A stretch of 32,098 bases of DNA from Streptomyces chilikensis. GTDB taxonomy: Bacteria; Actinomycetota; Actinomycetes; Streptomycetales; Streptomycetaceae. The notes beneath the pieces are model-generated. The model saw only the letters and a list, made by a program, of their open reading frames with translations, did no database searches and was not told the origin of the DNA. Positions 8,133-15,222 of the stretch are shown here, piece after piece; the first letter of the stretch is position 1; each line of letters starts with the position of its first letter. The stretch lies in the NCBI RefSeq assembly GCF_001642695.1, contig NZ_LWCC02000005.1, forward strand, positions 3,035,456 through 3,067,553. The letters are read 5' to 3'. The translations under genes and the position numbers were made by a program.

Positions 8133-8200
8133 CCCCGCCCCTGCGCCGCCTCGCGGCGCCCGGCCGGAGCACGGCGCCGCGAGGCGGCGCAGGGGCGGGG
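8133..8200 (-). terminator. Exceptionally long hairpin (28-bp perfect stem)
   Basis: Arms 8133-8160 and 8173-8200 are perfectly complementary over 28 nt with a 12-nt loop. It begins 12 nt after the stop codon of the flavin oxidoreductase, as expected for its terminator, and insulates the downstream 128-aa gene. There is no T-tract. Confidence 0.75.
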
Positions 8201-8211
8201 CCGGGACGGCG

Positions 8212-9312
8212 TCAGGAGGAACCGGCGGGCAGGTCGTACGCGTCGGCGATGAGTTCGTAGGAGCGGACCCGGATGTCGGGCCCGTGCGCGTTGGCCGTGA
8301 GCATCAGCTCGTCCGCCCCGGTCCGCTTGCGGAGCTCGTCCAGCCCGGCCCGCACCTGCTCCCCCGTCCCGTGCACGACGTTCTCGTTCCAGGAGTCCAC
8401 GAAGTGCGCCTCCGCCTCGGTCCAGGGGTACGCCTCCGCCTCCTCCGGCGTGGGGACGAGTCCCGGCCGCCCGGAGCGGAGCCGGAGCATGTTCAGCGCG
8501 GCGGCGCGCACCTGGCGCCGGGCCTCCGCCTCCTCGTCCGCGGCGAGCGCCGCGACCCCGATCAGCGCGTACGGCTCGTCCAGCACCGCCGACGGCCGGA
8601 ACGACTCCCGGTACAGGTCCAGCGCCGGGATCGTGTTCTGCGCCGAGAAGTGGTGGGCGAAGGCGAACGGCAGCCCCAGCGCGCCGGCGAGCCGGGCGGA
8701 GAACCCGGAGGACCCCAGCAGCCACACCGGCGGCCGGTGGGGCGACTGCACGCCGCCCGGCGAGGTCGCCTGCACCGGCCCCGGCACCGCGTGGATCCGG
8801 GAGTACGGGTGGCCGTCGGGGAAGTCGTCGTCGAGGAAGCGCAGGAGTTCGGCGAGCTGCTGGGGGAAGTCGTCGGCCCCCTCGTGCAGCCTGTCGGTCC
8901 GCCGCAGCGCGGCCGCGGTGGCGCCGTCGGTGCCGGGGGCGCGGCCGAGGCCGAGGTCGACCCGTCCCGGCGCCATCGCCTCCAGGGTGCCGAACTGCTC
9001 GGCGATCACCAGCGGCGCGTGGTTGGGCAGCATCACGCCGCCCGAGCCGAGCCGGATCCGTTCGGTCCGCGCGGCCAGGTAGGCCAGGATCACCGCCGGG
9101 GAACTGGAGGCGACACCCGGCATGGAGTGGTGCTCGGCGACCCAGTACCGCTCGAACCCGCGCGACTCGGCGAGCCGCGCGATCCGCACGGAGGTGGCCA
9201 GCGCGTCGCTCGAGGAGTAACCGGCGCCGACGGTGACGAGGTCGAGGACGGAGAGCGGGACCGGTGCGCTGCCCCGCGCCGTGCCGCGGATGTCGTCTGC
9301 CTGCTCTGTCAC
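8212..9312 (-). CDS. LLM-class (luciferase-like) flavin-dependent oxidoreductase
   Basis: GTG at 9312 has AAGGAG 7 nt upstream and gives 366 aa. The N-terminal region PLSVLDLVTVGAGYSSSDAL, the stretch FERYWVAEHHSMPGVASSSP, and GSGGVMLPNHAPLVIAEQFG with PGRVDLGLGRAPGTD are hallmarks of the bacterial luciferase-like (LLM) family, MsnO8-like subgroup, which bind FMN/FMNH2 in a TIM barrel. PVWLLGSSGFSARLAGALGL is the usual second flavin-contact segment. It probably oxidises a small organic molecule using reduced flavin and oxygen; the substrate cannot be read from sequence. It follows the ABC importer on the same strand but is separated from it by two strong hairpins, so it probably has its own promoter. 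Confidence 0.88.
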   Translation of the reverse strand: MTEQADDIRGTARGSAPVPLSVLDLVTVGAGYSSSDALATSVRIARLAESRGFERYWVAEHHSMPGVASSSPAVILAYLAARTERIRLGSGGVMLPNHAPLVIAEQFGTLEAMAPGRVDLGLGRAPGTDGATAAALRRTDRLHEGADDFPQQLAELLRFLDDDFPDGHPYSRIHAVPGPVQATSPGGVQSPHRPPVWLLGSSGFSARLAGALGLPFAFAHHFSAQNTIPALDLYRESFRPSAVLDEPYALIGVAALAADEEAEARRQVRAAALNMLRLRSGRPGLVPTPEEAEAYPWTEAEAHFVDSWNENVVHGTGEQVRAGLDELRKRTGADELMLTANAHGPDIRVRSYELIADAYDLPAGSS

Positions 9313-9357
9313 CGTCGTGCTCCTTCTCCGCCGCTTCGTCGTGCGGAGGTGGACAAC

Positions 9358-9396
9358 GCGGCGGGGCGGTGGCCTATTCCGCCACCGCCCCGCCGC
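9358..9396. terminator. Second hairpin downstream of the ABC importer operon
   Basis: Perfect 16-bp stem (9358-9373 with 9381-9396) and a 7-nt loop CTATTCC, between the importer ATPase and the oxidoreductase start. It follows another hairpin by 9 nt, making a tandem terminator for leftward transcripts. Confidence 0.6.
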
Positions 9397-9405
9397 ATCC
9401 GGCGA

Positions 9406-9437
9406 CCGCGCGGTCCGGCCCGGGCCGGACCGCGCGG
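9406..9437. terminator. 32-nt perfect palindrome after the importer ATPase
   Basis: A perfect 32-nt palindrome (16-nt arms meeting at 9421/9422) begins 5 nt beyond the ATPase stop codon. It is the first of two tandem hairpins and most likely terminates the importer operon. Confidence 0.65.
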
Positions 9438-9442
9438 CGCCG

Positions 9443-10228
9443 TCAGAGCACCGCGCCCAGGAACTCCCTGGTCCGCTCGTGCGCCGGCGCCTCGAAGATC
9501 CGCTCCGGCGGGCCGGACTCGATGACCTTGCCGCCGTCGAACATCAGCACGTCGTCGGAGATGTCCCGGGCGAAGTTCATCTCGTGCGTGACGCACAGCA
9601 TGGTGATGTCGGTGGACCGGGCGATGTCGCGCAGCACGTCCAGCACGCCGGCCACCAGCTCGGGGTCGAGCGCGGAGGTCACCTCGTCCAGGAGCAGCAC
9701 CTGAGGCCGCATCGCCAGCGCGCGGGCGATGGCGACCCGCTGCTGCTGGCCGCCGGAGAGCTGCGAGGGGTACACGTCGCACTTGTCGGCGAGCCCGACC
9801 AGCTCCAGCAGCTCGCGCGCCCGCGCCTCGGCCTCGTCCTTGGACAGGCCGAGCACGGTCACCGGGGCCTCGGTGACGTTGCGCAGCACCTTCATGTTGG
9901 GGAAGAGGTTGAACTGCTGGAACACCATGCCGATGTTCCTGCGCACCTCGGCGACCTCCCGGCGCCCGGCCGGGTACAGCCGTCTGCCGTCGACGGTGAT
10001 GGTGCCCTCGTCGGGCCTGGTGAGCGTCATCAGCATCCGCAGGATGGTGGTCTTGCCGGAGCCGGACGGGCCGATCAGGGTGACGTGCTTGCCGGCCTCC
10101 ACGGAGAAGTCCAGCCGGTCCAGCACCGTGTTCTCGCCGAACCTCTTGCTGACCCCGTCGAACCGGATCAGCTCGCCGGGGGGCGGCGCGGGGGCCGCGG
10201 GCTCGGGGGTGCGGAGGGTGTCAGACAA
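9443..10228 (-). CDS. ehuA: ABC importer ATPase, polar amino acid/ectoine type
   Basis: The start is TTG at 10228, supported by GGAG 7 nt upstream and an 8-nt overlap with the permease stop; the product is 261 aa. Complete ATPase motifs are present: Walker A GPSGSGKTT, Q-loop VFQQFNLFPNMKV, signature LSGGQQQR, Walker B VLLLDEVTSALDPE and H-loop VTHEM. The FNLFPH/N-type Q-loop and overall pattern are those of polar amino-acid uptake ATPases (GlnQ/HisP group). It would energise import through the two adjacent permeases. It is the last gene of a four-gene overlapping operon. The ehu name depends on the binding protein's likeness to EhuB; a general polar amino-acid importer is the alternative. 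Confidence 0.88.
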   Translation of the reverse strand: MSDTLRTPEPAAPAPPPGELIRFDGVSKRFGENTVLDRLDFSVEAGKHVTLIGPSGSGKTTILRMLMTLTRPDEGTITVDGRRLYPAGRREVAEVRRNIGMVFQQFNLFPNMKVLRNVTEAPVTVLGLSKDEAEARARELLELVGLADKCDVYPSQLSGGQQQRVAIARALAMRPQVLLLDEVTSALDPELVAGVLDVLRDIARSTDITMLCVTHEMNFARDISDDVLMFDGGKVIESGPPERIFEAPAHERTREFLGAVL

Positions 10229-10868
10229 GGCGTCGCTCCAGGGATCGCAGGAGAAGGGAGGCGAGGTAGGAGATGACGATGAAGGCCAGGCCGATCACCG
10301 TCACCGGCTCGGTGAACTCGAAGGCCCGCTGCGAGAAGAGCCGCGCCTCGCCGAGCATCTCCAGGACGGTGACGGTCATCAGCAGCGGCGTGTCCTTGAG
10401 CATCGAGATCACGTAGTTGCCCAGCGCGGGCACCACCCGCCGGACGGCCTGCGGCAGGATCACCGCGGTCCAGGTCCGGCGCAGCGGCAGGTTGAGCGCC
10501 TTGGCCGCCTCCCACTGGCCGGCCGGCACGCCCTCGATGCCGGCCCGGTAGACCTGCATGGTGTAGGTCGAGTAGTGCAGCCCGAGGCCGATGACGCCCA
10601 TGGTGAGGGCGGAGAAGGTCAGGCCCCACTCCGGCAGCACGTAGAAGAGGAAGAAGAGCTGCACCAGCAGCGGCGTGTTCCGGACGAATTCGGTGAACAC
10701 GCCGACGGGCCAGCGCACCCAGCGGGTCGGGGTCCGCATCAGCAGCGTCCACACCAGACCGAGGGTGAAGGAGAGCAGGGAGCCCAGCACCAGCGCCTGG
10801 AGGGTGACCACCAGGCCGTCCCGGAAGTGCGGCATGAACTCCGCGACGGCGTTCCAGTCCCAGTTCAC
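10221..10868 (-). CDS. ehuD: ABC importer permease (EhuD-like)
   Basis: GTG at 10868 overlaps the previous permease stop (GTGA) and gives 215 aa, the normal size for HisM/HisQ-type permeases. The protein begins WDWNAVAEFMPHFRDGLVVTL, has about five hydrophobic segments, and carries the cytoplasmic loop QWEAAKALNLPLRRTWTAVI with downstream LPQAVRRVVPALGNYVI that docks to the ATPase. It forms the membrane channel with the other permease. There is little Shine-Dalgarno sequence, so it relies on translational coupling. A longer frame through the upstream permease is a shadow. Confidence 0.87.
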   Translation of the reverse strand: MNWDWNAVAEFMPHFRDGLVVTLQALVLGSLLSFTLGLVWTLLMRTPTRWVRWPVGVFTEFVRNTPLLVQLFFLFYVLPEWGLTFSALTMGVIGLGLHYSTYTMQVYRAGIEGVPAGQWEAAKALNLPLRRTWTAVILPQAVRRVVPALGNYVISMLKDTPLLMTVTVLEMLGEARLFSQRAFEFTEPVTVIGLAFIVISYLASLLLRSLERRLV

Positions 10869-11581
10869 GCGGCAGCACCCGCCTTCACGTCGGCCGTGGT
10901 CTCCGGCGAGCCGGTCCGCACGGTCCTGCCGGTCCGGACCTTGAGGTTCTTCTCCAGCCCGCGCATCACGCGGGTGAGCAGGAAGGCGAGGACGAAGTAG
11001 ATGACCAGCACGTACGTGTAGATCTCGGTGCTCTCCTGCAGGGCCAGCCGGATCAGGTTGCCGCTGAACGCCAGGTCGCCCATGCCCATGATCGACACCA
11101 GGGCGGTGCCCTTGAGCAGCTCGACCAGGAGGTTGGAGAACGGCGGGATCATCTCGGGCACGGCCTGCGGCAGCAGGACCAGCCGCATCCGCTGCCAGGG
11201 CGTGAGGCTGAGGGCGATGCCCGCGTCGCGCTGGGCCTGCGGCACGGCGGCGATCGCGCCGCGCACCACCTCGGCGCCGTACGCGCCGTAGGTCAGTCCG
11301 AGGGCGAGCGTGCCGGCCCAGAGCGGGACCAGCTGCCAGCCGAAGGCGGTGGGCATCACGAAGAAGACCCAGAACATCATGATCAGCGCGGAGGTGCCGC
11401 GGAACACCTCGGTGTAGAGGCCCGCCAGGAAGCGGACGATCCACAGCCGGTGGGTGCGGGCGATGCCGGCCGCGAAGGCGACGGCGGTCGCGAGGACGGC
11501 GCTGAGCACCAGCAGCTGGACGGTGACCCAGACGCCGTCCAGCACCAGTTCCCACAGGCCCGGGGTCATCGAGCTGTTCAT
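10865..11581 (-). CDS. ehuC: ABC importer permease (EhuC-like)
   Basis: ATG at 11581 overlaps the binding-protein stop (ATGA) and has AAGGAG 11 nt upstream; GTG at 11590 is possible but leaves only 2 nt after that site. The product is 238 aa with about five membrane segments (for example LVLDGVWVTVQLLVLSAVLA) and the loop AQRDAGIALSLTPWQRMRL followed by LLPQAVPEMIPPFSNLLVEL, the HisMQ-type ATPase contact. The C-terminus after LEKNLKVRTG is a polar tail. It pairs with the next permease to form the transport channel for a polar solute. Confidence 0.87.
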   Translation of the reverse strand: MNSSMTPGLWELVLDGVWVTVQLLVLSAVLATAVAFAAGIARTHRLWIVRFLAGLYTEVFRGTSALIMMFWVFFVMPTAFGWQLVPLWAGTLALGLTYGAYGAEVVRGAIAAVPQAQRDAGIALSLTPWQRMRLVLLPQAVPEMIPPFSNLLVELLKGTALVSIMGMGDLAFSGNLIRLALQESTEIYTYVLVIYFVLAFLLTRVMRGLEKNLKVRTGRTVRTGSPETTADVKAGAAA

Positions 11582-12480
11582 CGGGCGCACAGCTCCTTCG
11601 CGGTCAGGTCGGTCATCTCCGACTCGGTGAACCCGAAGGGCCGCAGGACGCGGAGCAGCTCGCCGCTCTTCCTCATCCTGTGGAGTTCGGTGTTGAAGGC
11701 GTCCCGGAGCCGGGTCTCGGTGGGGCGGAAGGCGAAGGCGCCGCCGTCGATCCGGGGCTCGCCGTCCACGATCGGCGCGAACGGTTCGGTGGCCTCGGCC
11801 TTCTTCGACTTCCTGACCACCTCGCGGGTGGTGACGGCGGTGCCCGCGAACACGTCGGCGCGCCCGGACTCGACGGCGTTCAGTCCGGCCACCTGGTCGG
11901 GCACGATCAGGATGTCGCCCTCCGGGACGCCGGCCCCGACCGCGTACTCGATCTGGGCGTAGCCGGTGCCGGTGGCGAATTTCGCCTTCTTCCCCACGAC
12001 GTCCCGGTAGTCGCGCAGCCCCATCGGGTTGCCCTTGCGGACGACGAACGAGTCCAGCATCTGGTAGTCCGGGTCGGCGAAGATCACCTGGCCGCAGCGT
12101 TCCTTGTTGACGTACATGCCGGCGGCGACGACGTCGAACTGCTGCGAGTTGAGCCCGGGGATCAGGGAGCCGAACTCGGTCGGCACCGGCTGGACCGATC
12201 CCACACCCAGGCGCTTGAAGATCACCCGGGCGAGCTCGGGGGCCTCGCCGGTGAGGTTGCCGTCCTTGTCGATGTAGCCGAAGGGTATTTCGCCGGCTAT
12301 GCCGACCCGCACGACGCCCAGCGCGCGCAGGCGTTCCAGCAGGTCACCGCCGTTCCCGGAGTCCTCGGTGGGCACCCGGCTGCAGGCGGACGCGCCGAGC
12401 GCGGCGGCCGTGGCGGCCCCCGCGGCCAGCACGCTCCGCCGGGTGAGTGGTCTTTCCTTCTTGAAGGGAGGTGAAGACAT
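11578..12480 (-). CDS. ehuB: Solute-binding lipoprotein, EhuB-like (ectoine/hydroxyectoine or amino acid)
   Basis: ATG at 12480 gives 300 aa. The N-terminus RPLTRRSVLAAGAATAAALG has a twin-arginine (RRSVL) motif and ends in ASAC, a weak lipobox, so export by Tat and lipid anchoring are likely. The mature part (VRVGIAGEIPFGYIDKDG, LTGEAPELARVIFKRLG, EFGSLIPGLNSQQFDVVAAG) is a family-3 solute-binding protein and closely resembles proteins annotated EhuB in Streptomyces, hence the symbol. It captures solute outside the cell and delivers it to the two permeases. It is the first gene of the operon and is divergent from a EutA-like gene, which strengthens but does not prove an ectoine link. No full ectoine-degradation gene set is present. 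Confidence 0.8.
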   Translation of the reverse strand: MSSPPFKKERPLTRRSVLAAGAATAAALGASACSRVPTEDSGNGGDLLERLRALGVVRVGIAGEIPFGYIDKDGNLTGEAPELARVIFKRLGVGSVQPVPTEFGSLIPGLNSQQFDVVAAGMYVNKERCGQVIFADPDYQMLDSFVVRKGNPMGLRDYRDVVGKKAKFATGTGYAQIEYAVGAGVPEGDILIVPDQVAGLNAVESGRADVFAGTAVTTREVVRKSKKAEATEPFAPIVDGEPRIDGGAFAFRPTETRLRDAFNTELHRMRKSGELLRVLRPFGFTESEMTDLTAKELCAR

Positions 12481-12511
12481 GGCGGCGCGCCTACCCGAGC
12501 TTCCATGGCCT

Positions 12512-12525
12512 AATCCGATCGGTTT
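12512..12525. promoter_or_regulatory. Candidate operator AATCCGATCGGTTT
   Basis: A near-palindrome (core CCGATCGG with AA/TT outer pairs, one mismatched pair) in the 134-nt divergent gap between the binding-protein gene and the EutA-like gene. A related TCCGGATCGGT occurs before the IclR gene near 13450. It could be the site of that IclR protein, but the match is short. Confidence 0.3.
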
Positions 12526-12614
12526 GGCGGGCGGTGCTGGGTACCCGGACAGGACCGGTACTGCGGTGACGCACGACGGTGACGGTTCACGTGACGGTGA
12601 CGGAGAGGCTGGAC

Positions 12615-13349
12615 ATGACCGCACTCGGATTCATCTACCCGGGCCATTCGGCCGAGGACGACTACCCGCGGATGGAGCAGCTCCTCGGCAGCGACATCCG
12701 GGTCGACGTGGTCCACACCGAACTCGGCGAGGACGTGCGGCGGGTCGATGTCCTGCGGGAGACGGGCGCGCCGGGGCCGCTGGCGGAGGCCTGCGAGCAG
12801 TTGCGGCTGTCGGGCGCCGAGGCGGTGGTCTGGGTCAACACGGCGGGGAGTTTCGTGGACGGCTGGGAGGCGTCCCGCGAGCAGGTGCGGTCGCTGGCGG
12901 TGGCCGCGGGGATGCCGGCCTCCTCGGCGTCCTTCGCCTTCGCCCACGCGGTGCGGGAGGTGGGGGCGCGCCGGGTGGCGGTGGCGGCCACGTACCCCGA
13001 GGACGTGGCGGAGCTCTTCGTCCGCTTCCTGGAGGAGGGCACCGGTGTGCAGGTGACCTCGGTGCACGGCGCGGGCGCGGCCACGGCCGCCGACGTGGCG
13101 GCGTGGGGCCCCGACCGGGTGCACGAGCTGGTGCTGGCCGCCGACCACCCGGACGCGGACGCGGTCCTGGTTCCGGACAGCGCGCTGCACACGGTGTCCT
13201 CGCTGCCGGCGCTGGAGGCCGCGGTGGGCAAGCCGGTGCTCACCGCGAACCAGGTGTCGGCCTGGGAGGCGCTGCGCCTGACGGACCGCAGGGTGAACGC
13301 CCCGGAGCTCGGCGTGCTCTTCACCCGTGAGCCCCTGGTACAGGTCTGA
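12615..13349 (+). CDS. Maleate cis-trans isomerase/EutA-like protein lacking catalytic cysteines
   Basis: ATG at 12615 follows GGAGAGGCTGGAC and gives 244 aa. Family features are clear: GFIYPGHSAEDDYPRME at the start, the middle RRVAVAATYPEDVAELF, and GKPVLTANQVSAWEALRL near the end, as in the Asp/Glu racemase-like maleate isomerase/arylmalonate decarboxylase/EutA group. Those enzymes use cysteines in an ACTS-like and a second SCT-like motif. Here the first reads VNTAGS (N75) and the second VPDSALHT (D188-S189), and the only cysteine is C60, away from both. It may be an altered enzyme or a non-catalytic protein. It is divergent from an EhuB-type importer and precedes an IclR regulator on the same strand, suggesting shared control. 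Confidence 0.82.
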   Translation: MTALGFIYPGHSAEDDYPRMEQLLGSDIRVDVVHTELGEDVRRVDVLRETGAPGPLAEACEQLRLSGAEAVVWVNTAGSFVDGWEASREQVRSLAVAAGMPASSASFAFAHAVREVGARRVAVAATYPEDVAELFVRFLEEGTGVQVTSVHGAGAATAADVAAWGPDRVHELVLAADHPDADAVLVPDSALHTVSSLPALEAAVGKPVLTANQVSAWEALRLTDRRVNAPELGVLFTREPLVQV

Positions 13350-13531
13350 ACCTGTCCGATTAGCGCCGGTGCGCGAATTGGTGCGTGCCGTTGTCATATG
13401 CCACCTGCGAAAGCACGGCCGGTGGTTCCCACGAGGGCCGGAAGGCCCTGTCCGGATCGGTACGCCCCGGTATCGTGAGGCGCGTCGATCGACCGGATCA
13501 ACGGCCCGAACACGCTGGCGCAGGGGGAACC

Positions 13532-14293
13532 GTGGCGCTGAACGAACCGGGCGAGTCGCACCACTCCGTCCAGGAGGCCCTGCGGGTCCTGGACACGGTG
13601 GCGCGGCACCCCGCCGGAATCACCGACGCAGAACTCGGCCGTCACCTCGGCCTCGGCCCGCAGCGCCTGACCACGCTGCTGCGGATGCTGCGGCGCGAGG
13701 GCTACGTCCTGCGTCTCCCGGACGGCGCGTACGCCGTCGGGGCCGCCTTCACGCACCTGACCTCGACGGACGGACACGAGGAGGCGCTGCGCCGGAAGCT
13801 GCAGCGCACCCTCGACCGGCTGCGGGACGACGTGGGGGCGGCGATCTACCTCAGCCGCTACGACGACGGCGAGGTGCGGGTCACCCAGTGCGCCGCGGGC
13901 CCCGGCGCGCCCGCGGTCAACGAATGGGTGGACTTCCGCTGGGCGGCGCACGCCAGCGCGGTCGGCAAGAGCCTGCTGGGGCAGCTCGACCGTGACGGAC
14001 GGCGCGACCACCTCGCCCGTCACCGGATGGCCCGCCTGACCTCGCGCACCATCACCAGCGAGCGGCTGCTCCTGTCGCACCTGGACGCCCAGCCGCCGTC
14101 CACGCCGGTGCTGGACCTCCAGGAGTACGCGGTGGGCACCGTCTGCGCGGCGGTCGCGTTCTCCGCGGGCGAGCGGGTGGGCAGCCTCGCCCTGTCGATG
14201 CCGGTGAGCCAGGCGCACCGCCTCCGGCGGGCCGCCGACCGGCTCCACCAGGAGGCCGCGCCGGTGCTGCTCTCGCTGTCCATCCGGCCCTGA
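13532..14293 (+). CDS. IclR-family transcriptional regulator
   Basis: GTG at 13532 is chosen because AGGGGGAACC precedes it and the product (253 aa) then matches IclR length; a longer in-frame start at 13385 would add a non-IclR extension. The N-terminal winged helix reads SVQEALRVLDTVARHPAGITDAELGRHLGLGPQRLTTLLRMLRREGYV in overlapping segments about residues 10-60. The C-terminal effector domain includes WAAHASAVGKSLLG and LDLQEYAVGTVCAAVAFSAG. IclR proteins sense small organic acids or related metabolites. Its place beside the importer and EutA-like gene makes it their likely regulator. The 182-nt gap upstream (13350-13531) holds its promoter, but I see no clear elements. Confidence 0.85.
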   Translation: MALNEPGESHHSVQEALRVLDTVARHPAGITDAELGRHLGLGPQRLTTLLRMLRREGYVLRLPDGAYAVGAAFTHLTSTDGHEEALRRKLQRTLDRLRDDVGAAIYLSRYDDGEVRVTQCAAGPGAPAVNEWVDFRWAAHASAVGKSLLGQLDRDGRRDHLARHRMARLTSRTITSERLLLSHLDAQPPSTPVLDLQEYAVGTVCAAVAFSAGERVGSLALSMPVSQAHRLRRAADRLHQEAAPVLLSLSIRP

Positions 14294-14315
14294 CCCCCGG
14301 ACTCCGGCGTGATCC

Positions 14316-14348
14316 GGTCCCCGGTGGTCACGAGCACCCCCGGGGACC
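14316..14348 (+). terminator. Hairpin after the IclR gene
   Basis: Arms GGTCCCCGG (14316-14324) and CCGGGGACC (14340-14348), 9 bp with a 15-nt loop, 23 nt after the IclR stop. A TAGTAT at 14353-14358 just beyond could be the -10 of the downstream tRNA-Lys, though no good -35 is visible. Confidence 0.5.
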
Positions 14349-14398
14349 AGGTAGTATTTTCTTCGTCGCCGGCCGCGGAAGCGGAAGGCGGGAGTCAT

Positions 14399-14472
14399 GC
14401 GCCGCTAGCTCAGTTGGTTAGAGCAGCTGACTCTTAATCAGCGGGTCCGGGGTTCGAGTCCCTGGCGGCGCA
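14399..14472 (+). tRNA. tRNA-Lys (anticodon CTT), second copy
   Basis: The 74-nt sequence is identical to the minus-strand copy at 7523-7596: acceptor GCGCCGC/GCGGCGC, anticodon loop CTCTTAA, T-loop TTCGAGT, discriminator A, no encoded CCA. A strong terminator follows within 6 nt. Confidence 0.95.
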
Positions 14473-14477
14473 CCGAA

Positions 14478-14508
14478 GAAGGGCCCCTCGCCTGGCGAGG
14501 GGCCCTTC
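14478..14508 (+). terminator. Terminator of tRNA-Lys
   Basis: Arms 14478-14492 and 14494-14508 are perfectly complementary over 15 nt around a single base; the innermost pairs must open to form the loop. It is also placed to stop leftward transcripts from the LPMO gene, whose stop is at 14540. Confidence 0.75.
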
Positions 14509-14539
14509 GGCGTTGCCGTCCGCGTGCCGGCCGGCTCGG

Positions 14540-15145
14540 TCAGAAGGTGACGTCCGAGCAGGCGTAGAACGCGTTGGCCGTGTCGGCGACCGTCCAGACG
14601 GCCACGATCACGTGCCGGCCGCTGAGTCCGCCGGGCAGTGTTCCGCTGTGCGACAGCGTCTGCGGCGGCTGCTGGTTGTTGTACGGCACGGTGAGGAACG
14701 GCGTCAGGTTGAGGTCCGACCGGGCCAGCGCGTGGTTCTGGTTCCAGCCGGGCTTGGTGATGTAGTACCTGAAGTCGCTCGTCGCGTGCCGGGCGGTGAA
14801 CTGCCACCGGAAGGTGTAGCTCTGCCCCGAGGTGACCTTGGTGGCCGGCCATGACGCGCCCGAGGGGGTCCTCGGCTGGTCGAGCTGGTTGAAGGTGGAG
14901 TGGCCCGCCGAGCAGATGTCACCGTCGGCGGGGCCTCCGGCCGGGAAGCCCTTGGGGCCCTCGACGCTCTGCGGCTCCCACTGGATGGATCCGCAGTTCG
15001 TCACGGTGCCGTTCTGACAGAGCTTCTGCCTGCTGACGGGCAGGTCCGTGTAGCCGTGGCCGCTGGCGCCACCGGTCGAGAGCACCATGGCTCCCGCGGT
15101 GGCCAGACCGACCGAGGCCGCGTACATCTTCGTGCGTTTGCGCAT
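14540..15145 (-). CDS. Secreted AA10 lytic polysaccharide monooxygenase (chitin-binding protein)
   Basis: ATG at 15145 has AGGAG 7 nt upstream; the product is 201 aa. The signal peptide (MRKRTKMYAASVGLATAGAM, then ending GGASG) is followed by HGYTDLP, so cleavage exposes His30 as the mature N-terminus, the first ligand of the copper histidine brace. The second ligand is H120 in FTARHATSDFRYYITK, and NAFYACSDV near the end supplies the axial Phe. Four cysteines (43, 51, 78, 196) can form two disulfides. It is a single-domain AA10 enzyme without a binding module, which by family oxidatively cleaves crystalline chitin or cellulose; the YYITKPGWN segment and the DasR-type box upstream favour chitin. 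Confidence 0.92.
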   Translation of the reverse strand: MRKRTKMYAASVGLATAGAMVLSTGGASGHGYTDLPVSRQKLCQNGTVTNCGSIQWEPQSVEGPKGFPAGGPADGDICSAGHSTFNQLDQPRTPSGASWPATKVTSGQSYTFRWQFTARHATSDFRYYITKPGWNQNHALARSDLNLTPFLTVPYNNQQPPQTLSHSGTLPGGLSGRHVIVAVWTVADTANAFYACSDVTF

Positions 15146-15203
15146 GCCGACGCTCCTGAGGGAGGGGGGGTCGTGGGGGCGTGCCGAGCTGCTGATTCCG
15201 CTG

Positions 15204-15217
15204 TTGGTCTAGACCAA
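15204..15217. promoter_or_regulatory. DasR-type operator (dre) TTGGTCTAGACCAA
   Basis: A perfect 14-bp palindrome containing the TGGTCTAGACCA core of the DasR responsive element, 59 nt upstream of the LPMO start and immediately downstream of the proposed -10, so a bound repressor would block initiation. DasR is the GntR-family regulator of N-acetylglucosamine and chitin use, released by amino-sugar phosphates. Confidence 0.8.
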
Positions 15218-15222
15218 GCACC

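Noticed and set aside
7523-14472. Integrated element bounded by tRNA-Lys genes
   Set aside because: There is no integrase, excisionase, direct repeat of a tRNA 3' end, or shift in base composition. The genes inside are ordinary chromosomal types.
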